Below are positions 8,933-17,081 of a DNA stretch of 64,000 nucleotides, in pieces; position 1 is the first letter of the stretch; the number at the start of each line of letters is the position of its first letter. The DNA is from Archangium primigenium (GTDB lineage: Bacteria; Myxococcota; Myxococcia; Myxococcales; Myxococcaceae). A program made the translations under genes and the position numbers. The stretch is taken from positions 4,898,001-4,962,000 of the forward strand of contig NZ_JADWYI010000001.1 of the NCBI RefSeq assembly GCF_016904885.1, given 5' to 3'. Below the pieces are notes generated by a model. That model saw only the letters and a program-made list of their open reading frames with translations, was not told the origin of the DNA and did not search any database.

Positions 8933-9780
8933 GCCGCGCCTCCCGCGAGCCCCTGGTGCAGCCGCTCCACCTCGCTCACGAAGCGCGCGGCCTCCGACCC
9001 GGGCACGGGGGCGAGTGAGTAGAAGGCCTGGTCGTACCAGCGCACCAGCCGCTCCACCTCGCCGGTGACGTGCGCGGGCGCGCCCCGCTCGGGCAACTCC
9101 TCCACCAATTCGCGGTTGGTGCGCACGCGGTCCGGTCGGGCATAGCGCCGGGCCTCCAGCGAGGAGAGCAGGGCGAGCAGTCCCTCGCGGATGGCCGTGC
9201 GGGGCTGGGCCGCCAGGGCCGCCCGGGCGCGGGACAGGTGCTCCCCGGGGGCATCGAGCTTCAGGCCCGCGCGCTCCGCCGGCGCGGTGGCCGCGGACGT
9301 GCGCGAGGGGGCGCGCTTCCAGTGGCGCAGGCGCAGCGCCACGAGCAGCACCACCGCGAAGCCCAGCGCCAGCACGACGAAGCGCGTGCTCGTCGCGAAG
9401 CTCTGGGCCTCGCGCGTCTGGAGCAATTCCTCCAGCCAGTCCTTCACCCAGCGCAGGAGCCGGTCCAGCGCGTCGCCCTGGCGCTGCCGGGCGTGGGCGA
9501 ACTCGGGCCGGGCGAGGATCTCCTGGAGCCGGGCGGCGTCCGTGGCGCGCGGCGGGGCGGCCGTCTGGAGCGAGGCACAGACGGCCCGGAGGCGCTGGCG
9601 CGCCGTCTCCACGCTCTCCCCAAGCGGCGGGCCGCCCCAGCGGGCCTCCAGGTCCGCGAGCGCCCCGGCCAGGGCGTCCGGCCCCTGGGTGGCGGCGTCC
9701 GACAGGTGCTGGAGCTCCCGGGGCGCGTCCGGACAGGGCAGGGCGGCGCCGAGCCACACCACGAGGAGCGCGGGGCCCAT
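8929..9780 (-). CDS. DUF4129 domain-containing membrane protein
   Basis: A 283-residue protein. The N-terminus is a short signal sequence ([16 protein letters not shown]), followed by an exported helical region of about 110 residues, one TM segment (TRFVVLALGFAVVLLVALRLRHW) and a cytosolic C-terminal domain (about residues 190-280). The C-terminal RTNRELVEELPERG..VERLVRWYDQAFYSL segment is the DUF4129 signature, also found in transglutaminase-linked membrane proteins. It overlaps both neighbours by four bases (ATGA), so the three genes are translationally coupled. Its function is unknown; envelope assembly is suggested only by the family context. Confidence 0.85.
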   Translation of the reverse strand: MGPALLVVWLGAALPCPDAPRELQHLSDAATQGPDALAGALADLEARWGGPPLGESVETARQRLRAVCASLQTAAPPRATDAARLQEILARPEFAHARQRQGDALDRLLRWVKDWLEELLQTREAQSFATSTRFVVLALGFAVVLLVALRLRHWKRAPSRTSAATAPAERAGLKLDAPGEHLSRARAALAAQPRTAIREGLLALLSSLEARRYARPDRVRTNRELVEELPERGAPAHVTGEVERLVRWYDQAFYSLAPVPGSEAARFVSEVERLHQGLAGGAA

Positions 9781-10778
9781 CACGCGAGCGCGTCCAGGCG
9801 ACGCTCGAGGTCCAGGCCCTCGCGGCGCACGCGCATGTCCAGGTAGAGCGTGGCGTACACGACGAGCCCCAGGGGGTTGAACACGGCTTGGCCGACGACT
9901 TGGAGCAGCTCGGCGGGGACGAGCAGGGCCTGGGGGGCGAGCGAGAGCATGGGGTTGGAGGGGTCGCGGTAGACGAGCTGGAGGATGAGCGCGGGCAGGC
10001 CGCACAACAGGCTCACGGCGATGAGGATGACGGAGACCACGGTGACGAGGATCATCGCGCGCACGGGCATGCGGCCGATGAAGCCCGGCTCCACGCGGCC
10101 GGACAGCAGGGCCCCCGAGCGCCGGAAGGACTTCCACGCCGAGGCGTCCTCCAGGGCGATCACGGGCCCGAGCAGGGCGAAGCGCAGGAGGTACCAGAGC
10201 AGGGCGCCCAGCATGCCGAGGCCGATGAGGATGAAGCCGATGCCGAGCACGAGCAGCCCGGCGAAGCGCAGCGAGGCGTCATCCGGCCGGGCCACGAGCA
10301 CGCCGCCGAGCACGGCGAGCGCGCCGCCCGGGACGCACAGGAGCATGAGGGCGCCGATGCCCCAGCCGAGCGACAGGAGGTAGGCCCCGGAGAAGGCGCC
10401 GATGCGCTGGAAGGCGCGTCGGAGACACTCCCCGAGCCGCACCGCGTCACCGAGCTGCCGGGGCACCACGTAGCGGGCCACGACGAGGGTGTTGAAGTAG
10501 TAGAGCCAGAGGGAGCCGAGCAGCACGCCGCCGAGGGTGACGAGGAGCTGGAGGGTGGCGAGGCCGAGCTCGCCGAGGTCCCCGCTGGCCTGGGGGTTGA
10601 GGAGCAGGGGACTGTCGCGCAGTGTCAGCTGGAGGACCTTGCTGAGGATGTAGGTCAGCAGGTTGAAGCCGAGGCTGAGCGCGAGGAGGGAGCGGAAGTG
10701 CTGGCGCCAGAAGGTGGCGGAGCGGTCGACGATTTCGCCGAGTGCCAGGGGCCGCAGGTCCGAAGGGGGGAGGCTCAC
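9780..10778 (-). CDS. Polytopic membrane protein, first gene of the DUF4129/DUF4350 operon
   Basis: A 332-residue protein starting at GTG ([28 protein letters not shown]). An open frame extends 15 codons upstream, but the GTG matches the usual start of this family. About six hydrophobic segments are visible, including [60 protein letters not shown] and [18 protein letters not shown]. The N-terminal [16 protein letters not shown] and the overall layout resemble the membrane domain of glycerophosphodiester-phosphodiesterase-like proteins, without any catalytic domain. It overlaps the next gene by ATGA and is divergent from the YebC gene, with a 56-bp shared promoter region. Confidence 0.75.
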   Translation of the reverse strand: MSLPPSDLRPLALGEIVDRSATFWRQHFRSLLALSLGFNLLTYILSKVLQLTLRDSPLLLNPQASGDLGELGLATLQLLVTLGGVLLGSLWLYYFNTLVVARYVVPRQLGDAVRLGECLRRAFQRIGAFSGAYLLSLGWGIGALMLLCVPGGALAVLGGVLVARPDDASLRFAGLLVLGIGFILIGLGMLGALLWYLLRFALLGPVIALEDASAWKSFRRSGALLSGRVEPGFIGRMPVRAMILVTVVSVILIAVSLLCGLPALILQLVYRDPSNPMLSLAPQALLVPAELLQVVGQAVFNPLGLVVYATLYLDMRVRREGLDLERRLDALA

Positions 10779-10834
10779 GGGGGGCGAGCATACTCGCTGG
10801 CCCTTGGCGGGAGGGCACGGCATTCTTCGCGGCC

Positions 10835-11557
10835 ATGGGACGCATTTTCGAGACTCGCAAGACGACGATGTTCGCCCGCTGGAACAAGATGGCGAAGCTG
10901 TTCACGCGCATCAGCAAGGACATCGCCATCGCGGTGAAGTCCGGCGGGACGAGCGCGGACAGCAATCCGGCGCTGCGGCGGGCGCTGCAGAACGCGCGCG
11001 CGGGCAACATGCCCAAGGACAAGGTCGAGGCGGCGATCAAGCGCGCGGCCGGCCAGGACACCAAGAACTACGAGGTGGTGCTGTACGAGGGCTATGGGCC
11101 TCACGGCATCCCCATCATGGTGGAGACGGCCACGGACAACGTGGTGCGCACCGTGGCCAACGTCCGCATGCACTTCAAGGACGGGGGCGGGAACATGGGG
11201 AACACGGGCAGCGTGAGCTTCCAGTTCAAGCACATGGGCGTCTTCCGGCTGAACCCGGAAGGAATCGATCAGGAGGCGCTGGAGCTGGAGCTCATCGACC
11301 ACGGCCTGGAGGAGATGGGCGAGGGGACGGGGGAGAAGGGCGAGAAGCAGCTCATCATCCGCTGCGCGTTCAGCGACTTCGGCCGGATGCAGCACGTGCT
11401 GGAGGAGCGCAAGCTGGCGGTGCTGTCCTCGGAGTCCGAGTACATCGCGACTACCCCGGTGGAACTGCCCGAGGACCAGGCCCAGGAAGTGCTCAAGGTC
11501 GTGGACGCGCTGGAGCAGGACGACGACGTGCAGAAGGTCTTCCACGCCCTGGCGTGA
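10835..11557 (+). CDS. yebC: YebC/PmpR family protein
   Basis: A 240-residue cytosolic protein of the TACO1/YebC/PmpR family, which acts in transcription regulation and, in recent work, in helping ribosomes through proline-rich stretches. The diagnostic segments are present: [48 protein letters not shown] and [20 protein letters not shown]. The start is the ATG of [21 protein letters not shown]; the frame is open further upstream but overlaps the divergent gene. The N-terminus (MGRIFETRK, not MAGHSKWAN) is the variant found in the second YebC subgroup. Confidence 0.93.
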   Translation: MGRIFETRKTTMFARWNKMAKLFTRISKDIAIAVKSGGTSADSNPALRRALQNARAGNMPKDKVEAAIKRAAGQDTKNYEVVLYEGYGPHGIPIMVETATDNVVRTVANVRMHFKDGGGNMGNTGSVSFQFKHMGVFRLNPEGIDQEALELELIDHGLEEMGEGTGEKGEKQLIIRCAFSDFGRMQHVLEERKLAVLSSESEYIATTPVELPEDQAQEVLKVVDALEQDDDVQKVFHALA

Positions 11558-11580
11558 GGTAACAACAGGAAGACGAACTA

Positions 11581-14451
11581 ATGTCTGTATCTTCTTTTGA
11601 TCCGGCTTCCTGGTCAGTAATCGACCCCGAGCAATTTGAACGAATCGGTCGGGTTCATCGAGGTTTCCTCTACCAACACCTTTTAGGTGTCTCGATTGTA
11701 CTCAACTCAATCGAACATCCAGGATCGGTTCTGTCCTTGAAGGTTGAGTCCGATGAGGATCTTGAGTGCCTTTCAGCCGATGGGTATCTATACATACAGG
11801 TCAAAACCACAGACGACCCTCTTGCTTTTTCAGATATCGCGTCGTCCGTAAGGGATTTTCACAAGCTCCGGATGCTTCATGCGGAAGGCAAGCGTTCAGG
11901 ACCTTGTGTTCTAGCCCTTGTTGTTGCTGGAAGCCTAGGTGCGCAATTGGCAGCGCAATCCGCAACCACGCCTAGAGGCAGCGTACGAAGAAAACTGATT
12001 GAGTTGGCTCAACTCAATCAAGCCAATCCAGAGCAGGTAATTGAGACATGGGTTTCCATTAAATGGATTCTTCCCTCTCAAACGGTTCCAGGCCTCGCCT
12101 CGGTTCAGGCTTTCAAAAGCATCCCAGAAATACTCGAGAGCCTGACAGGTCGAGTGCGCGCTGTGCCGCGACTTCGGAATTCCCCTGAGTCAACAGTTCT
12201 TGCGGCCGCGACCTCGATCAATCTGATTGCATCCAGCAATCATGCTCTCGTGCAGGGACGTACCCTGAGTCGCGCGCAATGTGAGAATCTACTGGAACGA
12301 ATATCCAGACTGCCGGAAAAACTTCCGCCTATACCTACAGATTATGTACCGCTTGAGATGGCAGGTCCTTTGATCCGTATTGGGCGGAAAGTAGGGTTTA
12401 TTGGTGGCAGTGGTGCTGGGAAAAGCACCCATCTTGCGTTTGAGGCCTCCACTGCGAGTGTTAGCCATGTCATCTATCTTGTGCTTCAGGGAGAAAGCGC
12501 CGAGCTGATGGCCTTGGACTGCGCAAATCAGCTAGTGTCTGGCTTGCCATCTGAGTTCGTTCCTCCTGGGATGGCTAACATGTCGTCCGTGCAGGTCGGG
12601 ATAGAGGAACGACTGTGTCAAATTGCTGCTGCGATTCCGGCAGGCAGTGCCGTAATTATTGACAACGTCCATCGAATGCACCCCGGCTCAGTGGCTGTGG
12701 GGGCTTTGATTCGAAGTCTTCTCAATCGAAACGACATTGGTTTGACTTTGGCTGGCCAGCCAATCAGGTCTGATGGTGGACCAACATCGGCTATTCTCGC
12801 AGCCCAATCCGGGAATGGCTTGGAGTTTGTTGATGCTCCCGGCTGGAATGAAATGCAGATTAGCCGTTGGGGAGCTGTGTCACAAATACCGCTAACCCCG
12901 CCTCAATCAGAAAGAGTCCGCCAAATTACGGCCGGTTCGCCACTTGCTGTTTCGAACCTTCTTCGGGTTGCGAGGGATGAGCACGGAGGGGATGTTGATC
13001 TTGCTATCGAGTCAACCCATCTAGGTGAAGTGCATGCGGATGCCGGTGCTGTGTTTGAGCGCACTTTCGATGTTATGCCGGAAATCGCAAAGAAAGCGGC
13101 TTGCATTTTGTCAGCCGTGGGGTTTCAACCCACTTTGACGGAGTTCGAGCGACTCCTTGGACAGAGAGAAGCTACCGCTGCGCTTCGTCGGCTGATTGAC
13201 TACAGAGCAGCACGCATCACTCAGAACGTGCGCCCGGGAGTGCGCGGGGTGCAACTCCACGACGCTTACGCAGCTATTGCCAAGCAAAGATCGGCCGAGC
13301 TTATGTCTTCTCAACAGCATCAAGAGATGCACAGGTCTGCGCTTGATATTGTAGTGGAGAACGTGAGGCGTGGGAGCACATCGCTCGAATGGATTGTTGC
13401 CTTTTACTCAAACCTCAAAGGCGCAGGAGAAATCGACGACGCCGTCGACTACCTAACCAATGGTCCGTTGTCTGTAGAGGCTCTTAACAGGCGAGGCCTC
13501 GGTCCGTGGCTTGTTGGCTTGCTAAAGGGTTTTCTCGTGGAGGCCTCCGCCCTTGAGGCTCGGTGTTGGATTCGTGATGGGCTCCTTTTCTTAGGTTCGG
13601 GCGGGGAGGTTGTTTCCGACATCGATGAGCTGTGGGCTGATCAATTTCGGGATATAGCAGAAATCAAAAATCCAGAAGTCGACCTTCTCTATGCGTTTGC
13701 ACACAAGCAGATCCTGTACTTTCAATCTCGTGGAGAAATACAGAGGGCGCGATTTGCCTGGATAGATGCTAGAGAACGAATCTCTACGGAGTCGTTGCGG
13801 CTGATACTTGATTACCAGTGGATGATTGCCTTGTATCGATGCGAGCGATTTGATGAGGCCTTGGATGGCCTCAAGGAAATGATCGGTCGATATTGTTCGC
13901 TCCTGGGTGTTGATTTTTCATTAATCTGGCAAGAATCCCCTGCAATGATTCCAGATCGGATCAGTCAGTGGTCCAACACCACTGCCGACATGATAACTCA
14001 TCTAGCAGATTGTTTAGATTTATCTGGTCGTTGTTTCAATAGACTGGGTTTTCATCCGATTGAACTTTTTTTGCAGGCAGGCTGCTTGTACTCTGTGGTT
14101 GCGCATTCCGAGCCCATGGTCAAGGCGAATAACTTCGCTGCCATGCTCCAGCTTGAACTGGGTCAGGCAGAACGGGCATTGTCGCTCATGTCTTTGACGC
14201 TCAGGGTGACTGAATTGCGAGGGTTGTCGTACTACTTGGTTGAGTGCAAATCATTGCTCGCGTGTGCCGCAGCAGAGTCGGGTCAGGCGAAGTTGGCGCG
14301 CGAAATTATTGGGCAACTCAAAGACTACGACCCGTCTGCGATGGATGAATATGTGCGTAGAGCGAGATCGGCTCTCCTCTTTCCGCCTGTGAAGCCGAGA
14401 CGACGGGATGAGCCAGAGGTTGATTCATTTGTGCGCGATCTACTGGGCTGA
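11581..14451 (+). CDS. Candidate defence protein: DUF4297/Cap4-like nuclease, STAND NTPase, helical repeats
   Basis: A 956-residue protein in a stretch of clearly lower GC (about 50% by eye). Residues 20-120 look like a PD-(D/E)XK nuclease of the DUF4297/Cap4 group: GFLYQ at 28-32, an acidic VESDEDLE at 55-62 and IQVKT at 72-76. A Walker A loop GGSGAGKST follows at 275-283, and a Walker B-like AVIIDNVHRM at 358-367, with a winged-helix-like region to about 560. Residues 600-940 are alternating helices, TPR-like by eye, a sensor layout typical of STAND NTPases. Known Avs and other NLR-like antiphage proteins combine the same modules but are mostly longer. It starts 23 bp after yebC behind AGGAAG. 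The function is inferred, not shown. Confidence 0.62.
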   Translation: MSVSSFDPASWSVIDPEQFERIGRVHRGFLYQHLLGVSIVLNSIEHPGSVLSLKVESDEDLECLSADGYLYIQVKTTDDPLAFSDIASSVRDFHKLRMLHAEGKRSGPCVLALVVAGSLGAQLAAQSATTPRGSVRRKLIELAQLNQANPEQVIETWVSIKWILPSQTVPGLASVQAFKSIPEILESLTGRVRAVPRLRNSPESTVLAAATSINLIASSNHALVQGRTLSRAQCENLLERISRLPEKLPPIPTDYVPLEMAGPLIRIGRKVGFIGGSGAGKSTHLAFEASTASVSHVIYLVLQGESAELMALDCANQLVSGLPSEFVPPGMANMSSVQVGIEERLCQIAAAIPAGSAVIIDNVHRMHPGSVAVGALIRSLLNRNDIGLTLAGQPIRSDGGPTSAILAAQSGNGLEFVDAPGWNEMQISRWGAVSQIPLTPPQSERVRQITAGSPLAVSNLLRVARDEHGGDVDLAIESTHLGEVHADAGAVFERTFDVMPEIAKKAACILSAVGFQPTLTEFERLLGQREATAALRRLIDYRAARITQNVRPGVRGVQLHDAYAAIAKQRSAELMSSQQHQEMHRSALDIVVENVRRGSTSLEWIVAFYSNLKGAGEIDDAVDYLTNGPLSVEALNRRGLGPWLVGLLKGFLVEASALEARCWIRDGLLFLGSGGEVVSDIDELWADQFRDIAEIKNPEVDLLYAFAHKQILYFQSRGEIQRARFAWIDARERISTESLRLILDYQWMIALYRCERFDEALDGLKEMIGRYCSLLGVDFSLIWQESPAMIPDRISQWSNTTADMITHLADCLDLSGRCFNRLGFHPIELFLQAGCLYSVVAHSEPMVKANNFAAMLQLELGQAERALSLMSLTLRVTELRGLSYYLVECKSLLACAAAESGQAKLAREIIGQLKDYDPSAMDEYVRRARSALLFPPVKPRRRDEPEVDSFVRDLLG

Positions 14452-14539
14452 GTGTGCGGAACGCTGTCTTTCCATTGTTGCCCTGGGGAAGCAGGATTCA
14501 CAAAACTATGACAGAAATTGAAGAGTCCGTTGTTAGGTG

Positions 14540-15163
14540 ATGATGGATTTAGCGAATTCGATTCAGCGCGTCTTCGGAGCGAAAAAGGTCTCTCGGTTGA
14601 TAGGTTCGCCCGCGACGGATAGCGCTCTCGCTTATTTAGGTTACCCTGAGTTGAACATGAGTGTTTTTTTCCTCGGGCTTCATGGCATGGACATGTGGCG
14701 CGGGTCCCGCTCGCTGTTGTTCCCATCCAGGTGTTGTGTCTGCTTGGATTCATTCGTGAAATGCCTTCCGTCTCATGGCGAGTCCGGGTGGCTCGGTCTC
14801 TTTCGCAAGGGTCCAGTTGTTGAGCGAATTCCACACTGTGATGCGCATGGCGGCGGGAAAGAAGCAAAGTTACTGGCTCTACTCAAGCCTTGGAATGAGT
14901 GGGTTCTGCACGCCTCACTGATTGGCTTGAACGAGCGCTTCCTTGTCGAAGCGAAGACTCTCAATCAGCAAGGAGATATGCCTCCACCTTGGCGGGCGTT
15001 CCCGGGGTACAGTCCAGAGACATCTGGATGGAGGCAGGGCAATGGCGAGTATTGGATGCTCCATGCGTGGAGCCCGTTCTGGCAAGGTCTGTCTCTGGAA
15101 GATCGAGAGCAGTATCTCCAGCGCTGGGATGCTCCTCTGGAGTGGCAGTCTTTTTTGACCTGA
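14540..15163 (+). CDS. Hypothetical protein with Cys/His cluster
   Basis: A 207-residue protein I do not recognise, lying 88 bp after the STAND gene on the same strand and sharing its lower GC. A GTG and two ATGs follow one another at the start; I chose the ATG at 14540, after an AGGTG element. The N-terminal 35 residues look helical. A possible metal site is CCVCLDSFVKC around residue 60 together with PHCDAH around residue 96. The C-terminal half is rich in Trp and aromatic residues (WRQGNGEYWMLHAWSPFWQG). There is no signal peptide or TM segment. It could be a partner of the upstream NTPase or an unrelated orphan. Confidence 0.55.
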   Translation: MMDLANSIQRVFGAKKVSRLIGSPATDSALAYLGYPELNMSVFFLGLHGMDMWRGSRSLLFPSRCCVCLDSFVKCLPSHGESGWLGLFRKGPVVERIPHCDAHGGGKEAKLLALLKPWNEWVLHASLIGLNERFLVEAKTLNQQGDMPPPWRAFPGYSPETSGWRQGNGEYWMLHAWSPFWQGLSLEDREQYLQRWDAPLEWQSFLT

Positions 15164-15234
15164 GTTGTGCGACAATCGTGGCAGCGGAACAAGGCCCTGA
15201 ACGCCACCGTTGGGTCTTCATCCAGCCTCACGAG

Positions 15235-15287
15235 TCACTGAGCCACGCGTCCGCCAATCTCCGGGAAGCGCGCATAGGCCCGCTTGA
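15235..15287 (-). pseudogene. Severed 3' end of the DUF5953 gene
   Basis: On the minus strand this fragment reads KRAYARFPEIGGRVAQ followed by TGA, with the preceding Leu codon spanning the insertion point. It is the natural C-terminus of the DUF5953 gene at 16347-17066, separated from it by the 1070-bp IS element. Joining 16361 to 15287 across a single TGA copy keeps the frame exactly, giving ...HLDVLKRAYARFPEIGG, an ending I recall for this myxobacterial family. The fragment has no start of its own and is presumably not translated. Confidence 0.9.
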
Positions 15288-15308
15288 GAGGGTGTTGAAC
15301 TGGAACAG
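15288..15308 (+). repeat. IS left inverted repeat
   Basis: It begins GAGGGTGTTGAA and ends TGGAACAG. It pairs with the repeat at 16337-16357, with mismatches only at positions 13, 17 and 18. It is preceded directly by the TGA target duplication. Confidence 0.9.
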
Positions 15309-15538
15309 GGAGGATGCTGCGCGCTATGCCGGTCTCACAAAAACAAAAGCAGTGACGTTCCGCTCTGAGCGGTGAGGTGTTCGCTGCATTTCGGCCCACC
15401 CAGGCCTCGTGGTGGCCGTCGCGCTGTGGCGTCCTCCCGTCCGTTTTGTCCTCCTGTGAAGAGTTGACCGCGAAGGTAGGAGCGGCGACATGACCGCGCA
15501 AGTTGCATTCCACGCCCCAGTCACTATCTCACAGGGCC

Positions 15539-16336
15539 ATGAGCGACCTTCCCATGCCCGAGCGGCAGCGCTACCCCACGGACCTGACAGATGAACAATG
15601 GGCTTTGATAGAGCCCTTTGTGCGAGCCAGCCACTGCGGCCCGCAGGAGGTACTGCATCCGCGACGAGAGGTGGTCAACGCCATTCTCTACATCAAGCGC
15701 ACCGGAGCTCAGTGGCGGTACATGCCGCATGACCTGCCGGATTGGCAACTCGTCTACCACTACTTCGCGAAGTGGAAGAAGGACGGGACGTGGAAGAAGC
15801 TCAACGATGAGCTTCGGCGCAAGGTGCGCAAGAAAGAAGGCCATGCCGAGGAGCCCACCGCGGGGATTCTCGACAGTCAGAGCGTCAAGACGATGCAGGA
15901 GGCAGAGACCAAGGGGTACGACGCGGGCAAGAAGATAAAGGGCAGGAAGCGCCACTTGTTGGTGGACACCCTGGGGCTGCTACTCGTCGCGTGGATGACG
16001 ACAGGGGACGTGCAGGACAGGGACGCGACCCCTGCGGTGTTGCCTCTGGCGGCGCAACAATATCCTACGCTCAAAAAAGTCTGGGTGGATGGCGGCTACA
16101 CTGGGCCGAAAGTTCAAGCAGTGGCCCAGGAGAGCGGCATTGACGTCGAGGTGGTGAAGCGCTCGGACCAGGCGAAGGGATTCGTTCTCCTTCCCAAACG
16201 ATGGATTGGAGAGAGGACCTTTGGATGGCTGAACCGGCAGCGGCGCCTTTCAAAGGACTACGAGCGCCAAGAGTCTTCCTCCGAAGCGTTCATTCAACTC
16301 GGCATGATCGACCTCATGCTCCGGCGCCTCGCCTGA
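15539..16336 (+). CDS. IS5-family DDE transposase
   Basis: A 265-residue transposase. The N-terminus (YPTDLTDEQWALIEPF, DUF4096-like) is followed by the RNase H-like DDE core, with Asp in ILDSQSVKT, Asp in WVDGGYTG and Glu in RWIGERTFGWLNRQRRLSKDYE, so all catalytic residues are present. I chose the ATG of MSDLPMPERQRYP; the open frame extends 12 codons upstream without a better signal. The TGA stop directly abuts the right inverted repeat. It should catalyse cut-and-paste movement of this element. Confidence 0.95.
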   Translation: MSDLPMPERQRYPTDLTDEQWALIEPFVRASHCGPQEVLHPRREVVNAILYIKRTGAQWRYMPHDLPDWQLVYHYFAKWKKDGTWKKLNDELRRKVRKKEGHAEEPTAGILDSQSVKTMQEAETKGYDAGKKIKGRKRHLLVDTLGLLLVAWMTTGDVQDRDATPAVLPLAAQQYPTLKKVWVDGGYTGPKVQAVAQESGIDVEVVKRSDQAKGFVLLPKRWIGERTFGWLNRQRRLSKDYERQESSSEAFIQLGMIDLMLRRLA

Positions 16337-16357
16337 CTGCCCCACTTCAACACCCTC
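16337..16357 (-). repeat. IS right inverted repeat
   Basis: Read on the minus strand it begins GAGGGTGTTGAA and ends TGGGGCAG, matching the left repeat at 18 of 21 positions. The TGA duplication follows at 16358-16360. The repeat supplies the last codons (R-G-C-stop) of the truncated DUF5953 gene. Confidence 0.9.
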
Positions 16358-17066
16358 TGAGTACGTCTAGATGCGAGGGAGTGTCCAGGTCGAGTGGCGC
16401 TTCCGTCAGTGGCACGACCCATCCGCCTGATGGCGTGCGCCTTGCGTGGGAAAGTAGTTCTGCGTCGCGGGAGGGATCAGGGAACCCGATGGCTTGTGCG
16501 GCGGCTGCCGACCAGTAGTTCAACCACCCAAGGTGATACGGAATCGCAGGTGCAGGAAGATGCCATGGCAGTTTGAGCATGGGCAGCCCGCGGGGTGAGT
16601 ACTCCGGCCCATGAACTGAGTGGCGTATCTGCTGCGCGACTTCGGAACCGAAGCCCTGAAGTGATGCGTGCCCCCAGATGGCGCGAGCGCTCTCCGCGAT
16701 TCCTTCCAGGACATTGGCTGCCGCCGCGATACCGTTCGCGTCGAGCGGTACCTGCGCATGGACATCCAGTATTGCCTGGCCGTTGGGCCCACGCATGGCC
16801 GGGCGTTCCCCTCCTGACATCATCACTGGGTAACGTTCGTCATTGTTGCAGACGAGCTGGAAGCCTCCGTTCTTCCTGTTATTGACGAGCCACACATCCC
16901 GCTGTGGAATTGTGACGAGTTGTCGTTTGCTGGAAACGGTCCACTCTAGAAAGACACCTGGGAGCGCGCGCTCCAATGCGTGGACGATTTCGATTGAGCG
17001 ACGATCATCCCGCGTGAGGACGGGAGCATAGACGAAGACGCCAAGGGCCTCTTTTTTCGGGGGCAT
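16347..17066 (-). CDS. DUF5953 family protein, C-terminus replaced by the IS element
   Basis: A 239-residue protein of the myxobacterial DUF5953 group (recognised from MPPKKEALGVFVYAPVL, RALPGVFLEWTVS, LGWLNYWSAAAAQAIGFPDP and GGWVVPLTEAPLDLDTP). Its function is unknown; some family members lie near toxin or immunity genes, which is only a hint. The native protein was 252 residues; the IS removed the last 16 and added Arg-Gly-Cys before a stop inside the right inverted repeat, so a nearly full-length product may still be made. It starts 15 bp after thiE on the same strand and could be transcribed with the thiamine genes. GC is lower than in thiE. Confidence 0.85.
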   Translation of the reverse strand: MPPKKEALGVFVYAPVLTRDDRRSIEIVHALERALPGVFLEWTVSSKRQLVTIPQRDVWLVNNRKNGGFQLVCNNDERYPVMMSGGERPAMRGPNGQAILDVHAQVPLDANGIAAAANVLEGIAESARAIWGHASLQGFGSEVAQQIRHSVHGPEYSPRGLPMLKLPWHLPAPAIPYHLGWLNYWSAAAAQAIGFPDPSRDAELLSHARRTPSGGWVVPLTEAPLDLDTPSHLDVLRGC

Positions 17067-17081
17067 TTCAGCATCAATCCA

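Larger units (their letters stand above)
15288..16357 (+). mobile_element. IS5-family insertion sequence, 1070 bp, intact
   Basis: The element has 21-bp imperfect terminal inverted repeats (18 of 21 positions match), a single transposase gene, and a 3-bp target duplication TGA at 15285-15287 and 16358-16360. A TNA target is typical of the IS427/IS1031 groups of the IS5 family. The boundaries are confirmed because excision with one TGA rebuilds the reading frame of the interrupted gene. About 250 bp between the left repeat and the transposase start carry no convincing gene. The near-perfect ends and open transposase frame suggest a recent insertion. Confidence 0.92.

Noticed and set aside
7745-9757. 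A single 670-residue frame covering both the DUF4350 and DUF4129 loci.
   Set aside because: Only the part from the ATG at 8932 looks like protein; the upstream part is out of frame with the DUF4129 gene, which is the real gene there, with ATGA coupling.
11581-14451. A possible TnsC-like transposition ATPase.
   Set aside because: The P-loop lies in the middle of a long protein with a nuclease-like N-terminus and helical C-terminus, and no TnsB-type gene or matching ends are near. It remains a weak alternative.
14899-15375. A plus-strand frame of 158 residues overlapping the Cys/His gene and the IS left end.
   Set aside because: It crosses the IS boundary and has no motif; the overlapping 207-residue frame is better supported.
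15235-15513. A 92-residue minus-strand frame inside the IS left end.
   Set aside because: Its first three quarters are IS sequence; only the last codons are meaningful, as the severed DUF5953 C-terminus.
16361-17066. A complete composite transposon between the STAND gene and the thiamine genes.
   Set aside because: Only one IS copy with its own target duplication is present; nothing mobilises the flanking genes.
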